A stretch of DNA of 64,000 nucleotides from JACVRW01 sp963739095 (lineage in GTDB: Bacteria; Actinomycetota; Thermoleophilia; Solirubrobacterales; Thermoleophilaceae), in assembly GCA_963739095.1 (NCBI GenBank), contig CAVTZF010000016.1, positions 1 through 64,000 of the forward strand, in the 5' to 3' direction. The position numbers were made by a program, and so were the translations under genes. The notes beneath the pieces are model-generated. The model searched no databases. It had not been told where the DNA came from and saw only the letters and a list, made by a program, of their open reading frames with translations. Positions 42,833 to 51,526 of this stretch are shown piece after piece; position 1 is the first letter of the stretch; every line of letters starts with the position of its first letter.

Positions 42833-43633
42833 GTGCAGCTCTTTCGCCGCAAACGTTCGCTGAAGGACCGCGCGATCCGACACGGGCGGGCCCTTCGCAA
42901 GGCGGCCCCCCAGCTCGACATCCCGTGGGCCCGCTCCTGGCTCGCGGGCGCGATTCGCGAGAACTTCCTGCGCTTCGTGCTGCGCCCGACGATGAACCTC
43001 TACACCCGCCGCAGGTCGACGGGCGGCGACCGCCTCTCCCGCATCAAGGGCCCCGTCATCCTGGTGGCAAACCACGCGAGTCACATCGACACGCCCGTGA
43101 TCCTCGCCGCCCTGCCGCGCCGCTTCCGCAAGCGCACCGCGGTGGCCGCGGCAGCCGACTACTTCTACCGCAACCGGATGGTCGCGGCGCTCGTCTCGCT
43201 GATCTTCAACACCGTGCCGCTCGATCGCGACGGCGGCGGCGTCGGCAAGCAGGCGACTGAGCACCTCGACAAGCTGCTCGACCAGGGCTGGAACCTGCTG
43301 CTCTACCCGGAGGGGACGCGCTCGCGCAGCGGCGGGCTCGGCCGGGTGCGGCGCGGCGCGGCGGTGCTGGCGGAGCGCCACAAGCTGCCTGTGGTCCCGA
43401 TCCGGGTGACCGGCACGAGTGAGGTGATGCCGCCCGGGCGCTTCTGGCCCAAGCGGCTGCACGGCAGGATCATGTCGAAGCGCCACAAGGTCGAGATCGC
43501 CTTCGGCGACCCCATCACGCCGAGCAAGGACGCGTCCGCCGTGATCGACCGGGTGCAGACCTTCTTCGACGCGAACGGCGACGGAGACGGACGCTTCGCG
43601 CGCGTGCGCGAGAAGGTCGCCGAGCGCTACTAG
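42833..43633 (+). CDS. 1-acyl-sn-glycerol-3-phosphate acyltransferase (PlsC-like)
   Basis: A 266-residue acyltransferase. The catalytic NHxxxxD motif is in VANHASHIDTPVI, the glycerol-phosphate site is LLLYPEGTRSRSG, and the third block is VVPIRVTGTSEVMPPG. It would add the second acyl chain to lysophosphatidate at the membrane. GTG at 42833 is the start. It lies beside the glycerol regulon, whose product glycerol-3-phosphate feeds the same pathway, but it is separated from glpK1 by convergence and is probably a separate unit. Confidence 0.85.
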   Translation: MQLFRRKRSLKDRAIRHGRALRKAAPQLDIPWARSWLAGAIRENFLRFVLRPTMNLYTRRRSTGGDRLSRIKGPVILVANHASHIDTPVILAALPRRFRKRTAVAAAADYFYRNRMVAALVSLIFNTVPLDRDGGGVGKQATEHLDKLLDQGWNLLLYPEGTRSRSGGLGRVRRGAAVLAERHKLPVVPIRVTGTSEVMPPGRFWPKRLHGRIMSKRHKVEIAFGDPITPSKDASAVIDRVQTFFDANGDGDGRFARVREKVAERY

Positions 43634-43636
43634 GCG

Positions 43637-45130
43637 CTAGTCGTCGTCGTCATCGATCCAGTCGGTCGTGCGCTCGACGGCCTTGCGCCACTTGCGGTAG
43701 CCCTTCTCGCGCTGCTGCGAATCCATATCCGGGCTCCACTCCGCGGCCTTGTGCCAGTTTGCCCGCAGGCTCTCGATGTCGGGCCAGAAGCCCTCGGCGA
43801 GGCCGGCGGCGTAGGCCGCCCCGAGCGACACCGTCTCGGCGACGATCGGTCGCACCACCGGCACGTCGAGCACGTCGGCGAGGAACTGCATGAGCAGGTT
43901 GTTGGCGGTCATGCCGCCGTCCACACGCAGCGCCGAGAGCGGCACGCCGTAATCGCTGTTCATCGCGTCGACGACCTCGCGCGTCTGCCAAGCCGTGGCC
44001 TCCAGCACTGCCCGCGCCAGATGGCCCTTCTGGATGTAGCCGGTGAGCCCCGCGATCACGCCACGGGCGTCGCTTCGCCAGTGCGGCGCGAACAGGCCGG
44101 AGAAGGCCGGCACGAAGTAGCAGCCGCCGTTGTCGTCGACGCTGCGCGCGAGCGTCTCGATCTCGGGCGCGCTGCCGATCAGGCCGAGGTTGTCGCGAAA
44201 CCACTGCACGAGCGAGCCGGTCACCGCCATCGAGCCCTCGAGCGCGTAGGTGGCGGGCTCGTCGCCGAGCTTGTAGCCGAGCGTCGTGAGCAGGCCGTTG
44301 TTCGAGCGCACCGGAACCTCGCCGGTATTGAGCAGCAGGAAGCTGCCGGTGCCGTAGGTGCACTTGGCGTCGCCGGGCGAGAAGCAGGTCTGGCCGACGA
44401 GCGCCGCGTGCTGGTCGCCGAGCGCTGAGGCGACCGGCACGCCCCCAAGCGGCGCGCCCGCCTCTCCGTAGAGCTCCGCCGACGGCCTGATCTCCGGCAG
44501 CATCGCGCGCGGGATGCCCATCGCGTCGAGCAGGCCCTCGTCCCAGTCGGCGGCGTCGAGGCTCATCAGCATCGTGCGGCTGGCGTTGGTCACGTCGGTC
44601 ACGTGACGCCCGGTGAGCTTCCAGATCAGCCAGCTGTCCATCGTCCCGAAGAGCACCTGGCCCGCCTCGGCGCGCTCCTCGAGACCGGGTATCCGGTCGA
44701 GCAGCCAGCGGATCTTGGGGCCTGAGAAGTAGGTGGCGAGCGGCAGTCCGCAGATCTCCTGGAAGCGCTGCTGTCCGACGTCGCCGGCGAGCTCGCGGCA
44801 CAGGTGGTCGGTGCGCGTGTCCTGCCAGGTGATCGCGTTGCTCACCGGCTCGCCGCTGTCGCGGTTCCAGAGCACGGTCGTCTCGCGCTGGTTCGCGATG
44901 CCGACTGCGACGACGTCGGTGAGCTCGATATCCGCGCCCGCGAGCGCCTCGCCCACCACGGTCACGACGTTCTCCCAGATCTCCTTCGGGTCGTGCTCGA
45001 CCCAGCCGGGTCGGGGGTAGACGTGGTGGTGCTCCTTCTGGGCGACCGACACGATGCGCGCGGACTCGTCGAAGACGAGGCAGCGAGACGAAGCGGTGCC
45101 CTGGTCGATCGAGGCGACGTACTTGCTCAT
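43637..45130 (-). CDS. glpK: glycerol kinase (first paralogue)
   Basis: A 497-residue FGGY kinase. The N-terminal phosphate loop SIDQGTASSRCLVFD, the glycerol-binding WQDTRTDHLC, NASRTMLMSL, YGTGSFLLLNTG and the second-domain signature RVDGGMTANNLLMQF are all present. It phosphorylates glycerol to glycerol-3-phosphate with ATP. It ends with an unusual Asp run (DDDDD). It lies 4 bp after the IclR-type regulator gene and is transcribed away from the main glp operon, which encodes a second kinase. The two are clearly diverged paralogues, so they may differ in affinity or control. Confidence 0.95.
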   Translation of the reverse strand: MSKYVASIDQGTASSRCLVFDESARIVSVAQKEHHHVYPRPGWVEHDPKEIWENVVTVVGEALAGADIELTDVVAVGIANQRETTVLWNRDSGEPVSNAITWQDTRTDHLCRELAGDVGQQRFQEICGLPLATYFSGPKIRWLLDRIPGLEERAEAGQVLFGTMDSWLIWKLTGRHVTDVTNASRTMLMSLDAADWDEGLLDAMGIPRAMLPEIRPSAELYGEAGAPLGGVPVASALGDQHAALVGQTCFSPGDAKCTYGTGSFLLLNTGEVPVRSNNGLLTTLGYKLGDEPATYALEGSMAVTGSLVQWFRDNLGLIGSAPEIETLARSVDDNGGCYFVPAFSGLFAPHWRSDARGVIAGLTGYIQKGHLARAVLEATAWQTREVVDAMNSDYGVPLSALRVDGGMTANNLLMQFLADVLDVPVVRPIVAETVSLGAAYAAGLAEGFWPDIESLRANWHKAAEWSPDMDSQQREKGYRKWRKAVERTTDWIDDDDD

Positions 45131-45134
45131 GCTG

Positions 45135-45899
45135 CTACCACGGGATCGCACCAAGCTCGCGTGAGACCGACCGCGCCGCCTCCCGGACGTAGGCGACCAG
45201 TTCCTCCCGAGCGCCGCCATCCTCGCATATCCGCTCGGGAGCGCCGGAGATCGCGATCGCCCCGACGGTGAGCCCGCGGCGGTCCTCGATCGGCGCCGCG
45301 ACCGAGACGACGCCCTCCATCAGCTCCTCGCGGTCGATCGCCCAGCCGCGCTCGCGCACGTCCTGGAGCTCGCGGCGCAGCCGGTAGAGATCGGTGATCG
45401 TGGAGGTGGTGCAGGCCCGCAGCCCGTCGCGCGTGAGCTCGCTCGCGAGGTACTGGTGGTGCGCGAGCAGCGCCTTCCCGAGCGCCGTCGCGTGCGCCGG
45501 CAGCAGCGCGCCGACCTCGAGCGCCTGGTGGCTGTCGTCCGGGCGGAAGACGTGATGGACCACGAGCACCTGGTTCTCGTGCAGCGTCCCGATGCGCACG
45601 CTCTCCTCGCTGCGGGCGGCGAGCGCGTCGGACCAGTTCAGGGCGCGCGTGCGCAGCTCGTTGCCGTCGAGGTAGCTCGAGCCCATGTGCAGGAGGGCCG
45701 CTCCGAGCTGGTACTTGCCGGACTCCGCGTCCTGCTCGACGAAGCCGACACGCTGCAGCGTCCGCAGGATCCCGTGCACCGTGGCCTTGTTGAGCTCGAG
45801 CTCTCCGGCCAGCTCCGCGACGCCCAGGCGGTGCGTGCGACCGGACAGCAGCCGCAGGATTGCCGCGGCGCGCTCGATTGACTGAATGTGGCCAGGCAT
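45135..45899 (-). CDS. IclR family regulator of glycerol genes (GylR-like)
   Basis: A 254-residue IclR protein. The N-terminal winged helix (SIERAAAILRLLSG ... LELNKATVHGILRTLQRVGFVEQD) is followed by the IclR effector domain (LPAHATALGKALLAHH, GWAIDREELMEGVVSVAAPI). In streptomycetes GylR controls the glycerol operon and responds to glycerol-3-phosphate. The position between glpK1 and the divergent glpF-led operon, beside a palindromic operator, indicates the same role here. ATG at 45899. It is co-transcribed with glpK1. Confidence 0.93.
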   Translation of the reverse strand: MPGHIQSIERAAAILRLLSGRTHRLGVAELAGELELNKATVHGILRTLQRVGFVEQDAESGKYQLGAALLHMGSSYLDGNELRTRALNWSDALAARSEESVRIGTLHENQVLVVHHVFRPDDSHQALEVGALLPAHATALGKALLAHHQYLASELTRDGLRACTTSTITDLYRLRRELQDVRERGWAIDREELMEGVVSVAAPIEDRRGLTVGAIAISGAPERICEDGGAREELVAYVREAARSVSRELGAIPW

Positions 45900-45933
45900 G
45901 GGGGTTTCCGGGTCGTCGCGAACCGGCGAACAT

Positions 45934-45978
45934 CAGTTTGTGAACTGCGTTTGACATTGTCAAACGCGAGCGGATAGT
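45934..45978 (+). promoter_or_regulatory. IclR operator palindrome overlapping the glpF promoter
   Basis: A 21-bp perfect palindrome at 45947-45967 has arms GCGTTTGACA and TGTCAAACGC around one T. A second inverted repeat, CAGTT-TGTG-AACTG, is at 45934-45947. The left arm contains a consensus -35 TTGACA (45951-45956), followed 16 bases later by GATAGT as a possible -10 (45973-45978). A regulator bound here would cover the -35 box of the forward operon. It also lies 50 bp upstream of the iclR gene, allowing autoregulation. Confidence 0.75.
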
Positions 45979-46016
45979 GTCGCGGCGCCAGCTTTGTCCC
46001 ACGAGAGGAGGAGCTC

Positions 46017-46731
46017 TTGAGCATCTTCGGTGCTGAGACGATCGGGACGGCGCTCCTGATCCTGTTCGGAGATGGTGTCGTGGCGGCGGTGCTTCTGAAC
46101 AAGTCAAAGGTTCAGAACGCCGACTGGGTCGTGATCGCGCTCGGCTGGGGCTTCGCGGTCATGGTCGGTGCGTATGCCGTCGGCCAGTTCAGCGGTGCTC
46201 ATCTCAACCCCGCGGTCACGGTCGGCCTGTGGATCTCCGGCGCGATCGATGGCAGCGACGTACCGGAATACTTCGCCGGCGAGTTCCTGGGGGCGGCCAT
46301 CGGAGCACTGCTCGTGTTCCTCGCCTACTACCAACACTTCGGCGAAACCGAGGATCCAGGCCTGAAGCTTGCGGTCTTCTCGACCGGCCCGGCGATCCGC
46401 AACTACGGGTGGAACATGGTGACCGAGATAATCGGCACGTTCGCGCTCGTGTTCGGCATTCTCGCGATTGCCGACAACGCGGCTCCAGGGGAATCGGGGT
46501 TGACCACGCTCCTTGTGGCGTTCCTGATTGCCGCGATCGGATTGTCGCTGGGCGGACCTACCGGCTACGCGATCAACCCGGCTCGTGACCTGAGCCCGCG
46601 CATCATGCACGCAGCTCCTGCCCATCCCGGGCAAGGGCTCCTCCGACTGGAGCTACTCCTGGGTGCCGGTGGTGGCGCCGTTCATGGGCGGAGCGCTCGG
46701 CGGGTTCCTCTTCTGGTGGTGGTGGCCCTAG
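46017..46731 (+). CDS. glpF: glycerol uptake facilitator (MIP family), frameshift near the 3' end
   Basis: A MIP channel of about 237 residues. Both NPA loops are present (SGAHLNPAVTVGLW and GYAINPARDLSPRI); the Asp after the second NPAR is typical of glycerol-conducting members. The first 198 codons read to IMHA in the frame from TTG at 46017. One extra base at 46611-46614 then breaks the frame; removing it gives LLPIPGKGSSDWSYSWVPVVAPFMGG and ends WWWWP at the TAG 46729-46731, as expected for the last helix. As written, the frame runs on to about 46760. GAGGAGG precedes the start. It is first in the glycerol operon. Confidence 0.88.
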
Positions 46732-46756
46732 GCCGTAGACGCCCTGGGAGGCGACG

Positions 46757-47755
46757 ATGAAGAAGCTGATCAACGCGCCGGACGCGGTCCTGCAGGATTC
46801 GCTCCGGGGGGTGGAGGCGGCGCACGGCGACCGCCTCCGCGTGAACTACGACCCGCCCTATGTCGTCCGGGCCGACGCTCCCGTCCAGGGAAAGGTCGGC
46901 CTGGTGTCGGGCGGCGGCTCGGGCCACGAGCCGATGCACGGTGGTTTTGTGGGCCGCGGGATGCTGGACGCGGCCTGCCCGGGCGAGGTGTTCACCTCGC
47001 CCACGCCGGACCAGATGCAAGCGGCGACCAAGGCCGTCGATGGCGGCGCCGGTGTCGTACACATCGTCAAGAACTACACCGGTGACGTCATGAACTTCGA
47101 CATGGCGGCGGAGCTCGCCAAGGGCGAAGGGACCGAGGTCGAGTCGGTGCTGACGAACGACGACGTGGCCGTCGAGGACTCCCTCTACACCGCCGGCAGG
47201 CGGGGTGTCGGGGTCACGGTCCTGGTCGAGAAGATCTGCGGGGGAGCGGCGGAGGACGGCCGCTCGCTCGCGGAGGTCGCCGAGCTCGGGCGGCGCGTGA
47301 ACGCGAACGGCCGCTCGATGGGCATGGCGCTCACGCCCTGCATCACTCCGAGCTCGGGTGAGCCGAGCTTCGAGCTGGGCGAGAACGAGGTCGAGATCGG
47401 GATCGGGATCCACGGGGAGCCCGGGCGCTTCCGCGAGGAGATCGGCCCGGCGTCGCAGATCGCGGAGCGGCTCGTGACGCCGATCGTCGAGGACCTGCCG
47501 TTCTCGTCCGGCGACCGCGTGCTCGCCTTCGTGAACGGCATGGGCGGCACCCCGTTGATCGAGCTGTACGTGATGTACGCCGAGGTGGCGAAGCTCCTCG
47601 AAGGCCACGGCCTTCAGATCGAGCGGAACCTGGTCGGCAACTACATCACCTCGCTCGAGATGCAGGGCTGCTCGATCACGCTCGTGAAGCTCGACGACGA
47701 GATGGTCCGCTACTGGGACGCACCGGTCGACACACCGGCCCTGCGCTGGGGCTAG
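46757..47755 (+). CDS. dhaK: dihydroxyacetone kinase subunit DhaK
   Basis: A 332-residue PTS-type DhaK. The N-terminus MKKLINAPDAVLQDSLRGVEAAH is typical. VSGGGSGHEPMHGGFVG forms the substrate site. The His that covalently binds dihydroxyacetone lies in EIGIGIHGEPG. It holds the substrate while DhaL-ADP delivers phosphate. Downstream are dhaL (6 bp), glpK2, glpABC and a DhaM-HPr-EI fusion, which completes the phosphate relay. ATG at 46757 is preceded by GGGAGGCG. Confidence 0.96.
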   Translation: MKKLINAPDAVLQDSLRGVEAAHGDRLRVNYDPPYVVRADAPVQGKVGLVSGGGSGHEPMHGGFVGRGMLDAACPGEVFTSPTPDQMQAATKAVDGGAGVVHIVKNYTGDVMNFDMAAELAKGEGTEVESVLTNDDVAVEDSLYTAGRRGVGVTVLVEKICGGAAEDGRSLAEVAELGRRVNANGRSMGMALTPCITPSSGEPSFELGENEVEIGIGIHGEPGRFREEIGPASQIAERLVTPIVEDLPFSSGDRVLAFVNGMGGTPLIELYVMYAEVAKLLEGHGLQIERNLVGNYITSLEMQGCSITLVKLDDEMVRYWDAPVDTPALRWG

Positions 47756-47761
47756 TCGAGA

Positions 47762-48388
47762 GTGCCGGTGACTCGCGACACCGTCCAGGATTGGATGCGC
47801 CGCTTCGCCGGCGAGATGGACGAGCACCGACAGGAGCTCGTCCGCCTCGACACGGCGATCGGGGACGGCGACCACGGGACGAACATGGACCGTGGCATGC
47901 GCAAGGCGCTCGAGAAGCTCGACGCCGACGAGCAGGACGACCCCGGCGCCGTGCTCAAGACCGTCGCCATGGCGCTGATCTCGAGCGTGGGCGGCGCCGC
48001 GGGGCCCCTCTACGGGACGCTGTTCCTGCAGATGGGCGGGGCAATGGCCGGCCAGGAGGAGGTTGACCTGGCCGGCTACGTCGCCGCCTGGGAGAAGGGC
48101 CTCGAGGGGGTCAAGGCGCGTGGCAAGGCCGAGCCCGGCGACAAGACGATGGTCGACGTGCTCACGCCGGCCTTGGCGGCAATGGAGCAGGCCTCCGACC
48201 TCGACGCCGCCCTGAAGGCGGCCGTCGAGGCGGCCGAGGCCGGAGTGAAGGACACGATTCCGCTGGTCGCGCGCAGGGGCCGCGCGAGCTATCTGGGGGA
48301 GCGCAGCAAGGACCACCAGGATCCGGGCGCCACCTCGACCTACTACCTGTTTCGCACCGCCGCCGAGGCGCTCGGCGGAGCAGGCTGA
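47762..48388 (+). CDS. dhaL: dihydroxyacetone kinase subunit DhaL
   Basis: A 208-residue DhaL. The ADP/Mg site is TAIGDGDHGTNMDRGM, with SSVGGAAGPLYGTLFL and GDKTMVDVLTPA as further family blocks. It ends with GRASYLGERSKDHQDPGATS, which contacts nucleotide. In PTS-type systems the ADP stays bound and is rephosphorylated by DhaM. The presence of a DhaM-containing fusion in the same operon supports this mode over ATP exchange. The start is GTG at 47762. Confidence 0.96.
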   Translation: MPVTRDTVQDWMRRFAGEMDEHRQELVRLDTAIGDGDHGTNMDRGMRKALEKLDADEQDDPGAVLKTVAMALISSVGGAAGPLYGTLFLQMGGAMAGQEEVDLAGYVAAWEKGLEGVKARGKAEPGDKTMVDVLTPALAAMEQASDLDAALKAAVEAAEAGVKDTIPLVARRGRASYLGERSKDHQDPGATSTYYLFRTAAEALGGAG

Positions 48389-48399
48389 AAGGAGCATCT

Positions 48400-49899
48400 A
48401 TGGCGCAGTACGCGGCAGCGCTCGATCAGGGCACCACGAGCACCCGCTGCATGATCTTCGATCACGGCGGGCAGGTGGCCGCGATCGAGCAGCTGGAGCA
48501 TGAGCAGATCTATCCGAAGCCGGGCTGGGTCGAGCACGACCCGAACGAGATCTGGCAGCGCACGCGCCAGGTGATGGACGGTGCGCTCGGGAAGGTCGGC
48601 GGGAACGCCGATGACATATCGGCGCTCGGAATCACGAATCAGCGCGAGACGACGGTCGTCTGGGATCGCAACACCGGCGAGCCCGTACACAACGCGATCG
48701 TCTGGCAGGACACGCGGACCGACAAGATCTGCGACGAGCTGGCGGCCGACGAGGGCCAGGACCGCTTCCGGCTGAAGACGGGCCTGCCGATTGCGACCTA
48801 CTTCTCGGGGCCGAAGATCCGCTGGATCCTCGAGAACGTCGATGGCGCGCGGGAGCGGGCGGACGCCGGCGACCTCATCTTCGGCAACACCGACACCTGG
48901 TCCATCTGGAACCTGACCGGCGGCACGGACGGCGGCCTTCACATCACCGACCCGAGCAACGCCAGCCGGACGATGCTGATGAGCCTGAAAACGCTCGACT
49001 GGGACGATGAGCTGCTGAGCGCCATCGGCGTGCCGCGCTCGATGCTCCCGGAGATCAGGCCCTCGAGCGCCGTCTACGGCGAGGTCAAGGGAGGCTCCTT
49101 CGCGGGCACCCAGGTGGCCGGCGACCTCGGCGACCAGCAGGCCGCCACGTTCGGCCAGACCTGCTTCGCGGTCGGCGAGGCGAAGAACACCTACGGCACG
49201 GGCAACTTCCTGCTGCTCAACACGGGCACGGAGGCGGTCCAGTCGAAGAACGGGCTGATCACGACGGTGGGCTACAAGATCGGCGACGACGACGCGGTCT
49301 ACTGCCTCGAGGGCTCGATCGCGATCACGGGGGCGCTCGTGCAGTGGCTGCGCGACAACCTGAAGATCATCCGCTCGTCGAGCGAGGTCGAGGATCTGGC
49401 GAAGAGCGTCGAGGACAACGGCGGCGCGTACATCGTGCCGGCGTTCTCGGGGCTGTTCGCGCCGTACTGGAAGTCGGACGCCCGCGGCGTGATTGCCGGC
49501 CTGACCCGCTACGTCAACGGCGGTCACCTCGCGCGCGCGGCGCTCGAGGCCACGGCCTTCCAGAGCCGCGAGGTCGCGGACGCGATGAACGCGGACTCGG
49601 GCGTCGCGCTCGAGTCGCTGAAGGTCGACGGCGGCATGGTCGTCAACGAGACGCTCATGCAGTTCCAGGCCGACATCCTCGGCGTGCCGGTGATCCGGCC
49701 GAAGGTCGCGGAGACGACCTCGCTCGGCGCCGCCTACGCGGCCGGCCTCGCCACCGGCTTCTGGAGCGACCAGGAGAGCCTGCGCGAGAACTGGGTCGAG
49801 GACAAGCGCTGGGAGCCGCAGATGGATGCGGCCGCGCGCGACGAGGCCTACCGCTTCTGGAAGAAGGCCGTCACGAGGACGTTCGACTGGGCCGAGTAA
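48400..49899 (+). CDS. glpK: glycerol kinase (second paralogue)
   Basis: A 499-residue FGGY kinase. It has ALDQGTTSTRCMIFDHGG, the substrate site WQDTRTDKIC, NASRTMLMSLKTL, the YGTGNFLLLNTG loop and KVDGGMVVNETLMQF. It shares the overall layout of the paralogue at 43637 but differs through much of its length, so this is not a recent duplication. ATG at 48400 has GAAAGGAGC directly upstream. It is fourth in the main operon, between dhaL and glpA, and would be the kinase co-induced with the uptake channel and dehydrogenase. Confidence 0.96.
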   Translation: MAQYAAALDQGTTSTRCMIFDHGGQVAAIEQLEHEQIYPKPGWVEHDPNEIWQRTRQVMDGALGKVGGNADDISALGITNQRETTVVWDRNTGEPVHNAIVWQDTRTDKICDELAADEGQDRFRLKTGLPIATYFSGPKIRWILENVDGARERADAGDLIFGNTDTWSIWNLTGGTDGGLHITDPSNASRTMLMSLKTLDWDDELLSAIGVPRSMLPEIRPSSAVYGEVKGGSFAGTQVAGDLGDQQAATFGQTCFAVGEAKNTYGTGNFLLLNTGTEAVQSKNGLITTVGYKIGDDDAVYCLEGSIAITGALVQWLRDNLKIIRSSSEVEDLAKSVEDNGGAYIVPAFSGLFAPYWKSDARGVIAGLTRYVNGGHLARAALEATAFQSREVADAMNADSGVALESLKVDGGMVVNETLMQFQADILGVPVIRPKVAETTSLGAAYAAGLATGFWSDQESLRENWVEDKRWEPQMDAAARDEAYRFWKKAVTRTFDWAE

Positions 49900-49905
49900 T
49901 GAGCA

Positions 49906-49942
49906 CCCCCGGGCCGGGCGCTCTCGCCGCTCGGCCCGGGGG
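49906..49942 (+). terminator. strong GC hairpin between glpK and glpA
   Basis: CCCCCGGGCCG (49906-49916) pairs with CGGCCCGGGGG (49932-49942) around a 15-base loop. It lies seven bases after the glpK stop and 24 before glpA. There is no U-run, so it may only reduce or stabilise the transcript upstream, setting kinase above dehydrogenase levels. Confidence 0.5.
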
Positions 49943-49966
49943 CCTCTACAAGTAGGCTGAAGGGCA

Positions 49967-51526
49967 GTGGCTGCGCTCGATACGGATGTGCTCGTGATCG
50001 GCGGCGGCGCGACGGGCGCAGGAGTGGCCTGGGACGCCGCGCTGCGTGGCCTGCGGGTGGTGCTCGCCGACCGGCTCGACCTCGCCGAGGGGACGAGCGG
50101 GCGCTTCCACGGGCTGCTCCACTCGGGTGGGCGCTACGTGGTCAAGGACCCGAAGGCGGCCGTTGAGTGCATCGTCGAGAACCGCGTGCTGCGACGGATC
50201 GTCCCCGACTGCATCGAGGACACGGGCGGCATGTTCGTGACCACGCCCTGGGACGACCCCGACTACGCCGACCGCTTCGCCGCCGGCTGCCGGGCCACCG
50301 ACGTCGACTGCGAGGAGATCGAGCCGCGGGCCGCACTCGACTCCGAGCCGCGCCTGCACCCGAGGATCGCGCGCGCGTTCAAGGTGCCCGACGCGGCGAT
50401 CGACGCCTGGAAGACGGTGTGGGCGCTCGCCCGCGGGGCGAAGCAGCACGGCGACGCGCAGATCCTGCCGTACCACGCGGCCGTCGCGATCCAGCGCGAC
50501 GGCGACGAGGTCACCGGGGCGCTGCTGCGCGACGTGCGCAACGGCGACGAGGTCGAGGTCAAGGCGCGCGTGACGGTCAACGCCTCCGGTGCCTGGGCGG
50601 GCAAGATCGCCGACCTGGCGGGTATCGAGGGCGTCCGCATCCACCCGGGCCGCGGAATCATGATCGCGATGAATCACCGGCTCGTGAACACCGTGATCAA
50701 CCGCTGCCAGATCCCGACCGACGGCGACATCATCGTTCCGATCCGCACCGTCTGCGTGATCGGCACGACCGACGTCGAGACCCCCGACCCGGACGACCAG
50801 ACGGTCGCGCAGGACGAGGTCGACGCGCTGCTGGCCGACGGCGAGAAGCTCGTCCCGGGCTTCCGCGCGGCGCGCGCTCTGCGCGTGTGGACGGGTGTGC
50901 GCCCGCTCTTCCAGGACACCAAGGAGGACGTCGCCTCGACGCGCGACGTCACGCGCGCGCACACGCTGCTCGACCACGCCGAGCGCGACGGCGTCGGGCG
51001 CTTCGTGACGATCACGGGCGGGAAGTTCACGACCTTCCGGCTGATGGCGGAGGAGACCGTCGACGCGGTCTGCCGCCAGCTCGGCGAGCAGCGGCCCTGC
51101 CTCACCGCCACGACGCTGCTGCCGGGATCGGAGAAGGGCCAGGAGTACGAGCTCTCCGAGCGGCTCGAGCGGCGCGAGGGGACGCTGCTCTCCGACCAGC
51201 TGGTGTGCGAGTGCGAGCTCGTCCCGCGCAGCAGGGTCGAGGAGTCGATGAACCGGCGCGGCACAGCGAACCTGAACGACATCCGCCGCGTCCTGCGGCT
51301 TGGGATGGGGCCCTGCCAGGGCGGCTTCTGCACCTACAGGGCGGCGGGGATACTGCACAACCTCGACGGGATGTCGACCGAAGATGCGAACGGCGCGCTG
51401 GTCGCCTTCCTGGAGGAGCGCTGGAAGGGGGCCTGGCCGATCCTCCACGGCGACCAGCTGCGCCAGGCGCGGCTCGACGATTGGATCTACCAGGGCATGT
51501 TCGACGTTGCCCACCTACCGCAATGA
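49967..51526 (+). CDS. glpA: glycerol-3-phosphate dehydrogenase subunit A (anaerobic type)
   Basis: A 519-residue FAD enzyme. The FAD loop VLVIGGGATGAGVAWDAALRG and the GlpA/GlpD signature LLHSGGRYVV and VRIHPGRGI are clear. The C-terminal part has a BFD-like region with Cys in LVCECELV and GPCQGGFCTYRAAG, binding a [2Fe-2S] cluster as in GlpA. It oxidises sn-glycerol-3-phosphate to dihydroxyacetone phosphate. The GTG start follows the hairpin. The stop overlaps glpB by ATGA. Confidence 0.95.
   Translation: MAALDTDVLVIGGGATGAGVAWDAALRGLRVVLADRLDLAEGTSGRFHGLLHSGGRYVVKDPKAAVECIVENRVLRRIVPDCIEDTGGMFVTTPWDDPDYADRFAAGCRATDVDCEEIEPRAALDSEPRLHPRIARAFKVPDAAIDAWKTVWALARGAKQHGDAQILPYHAAVAIQRDGDEVTGALLRDVRNGDEVEVKARVTVNASGAWAGKIADLAGIEGVRIHPGRGIMIAMNHRLVNTVINRCQIPTDGDIIVPIRTVCVIGTTDVETPDPDDQTVAQDEVDALLADGEKLVPGFRAARALRVWTGVRPLFQDTKEDVASTRDVTRAHTLLDHAERDGVGRFVTITGGKFTTFRLMAEETVDAVCRQLGEQRPCLTATTLLPGSEKGQEYELSERLERREGTLLSDQLVCECELVPRSRVEESMNRRGTANLNDIRRVLRLGMGPCQGGFCTYRAAGILHNLDGMSTEDANGALVAFLEERWKGAWPILHGDQLRQARLDDWIYQGMFDVAHLPQ

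Noticed and set aside
45900..46016. Riboswitch or leader RNA upstream of glpF
   Set aside because: Only a promoter and palindromic operator are evident in 117 bases; no conserved riboswitch core is seen.
46600..46640. Programmed frameshift in glpF
   Set aside because: No slippery heptamer or downstream structure is evident at the site, and similar single-base insertions occur in other genes, so an error is more likely.
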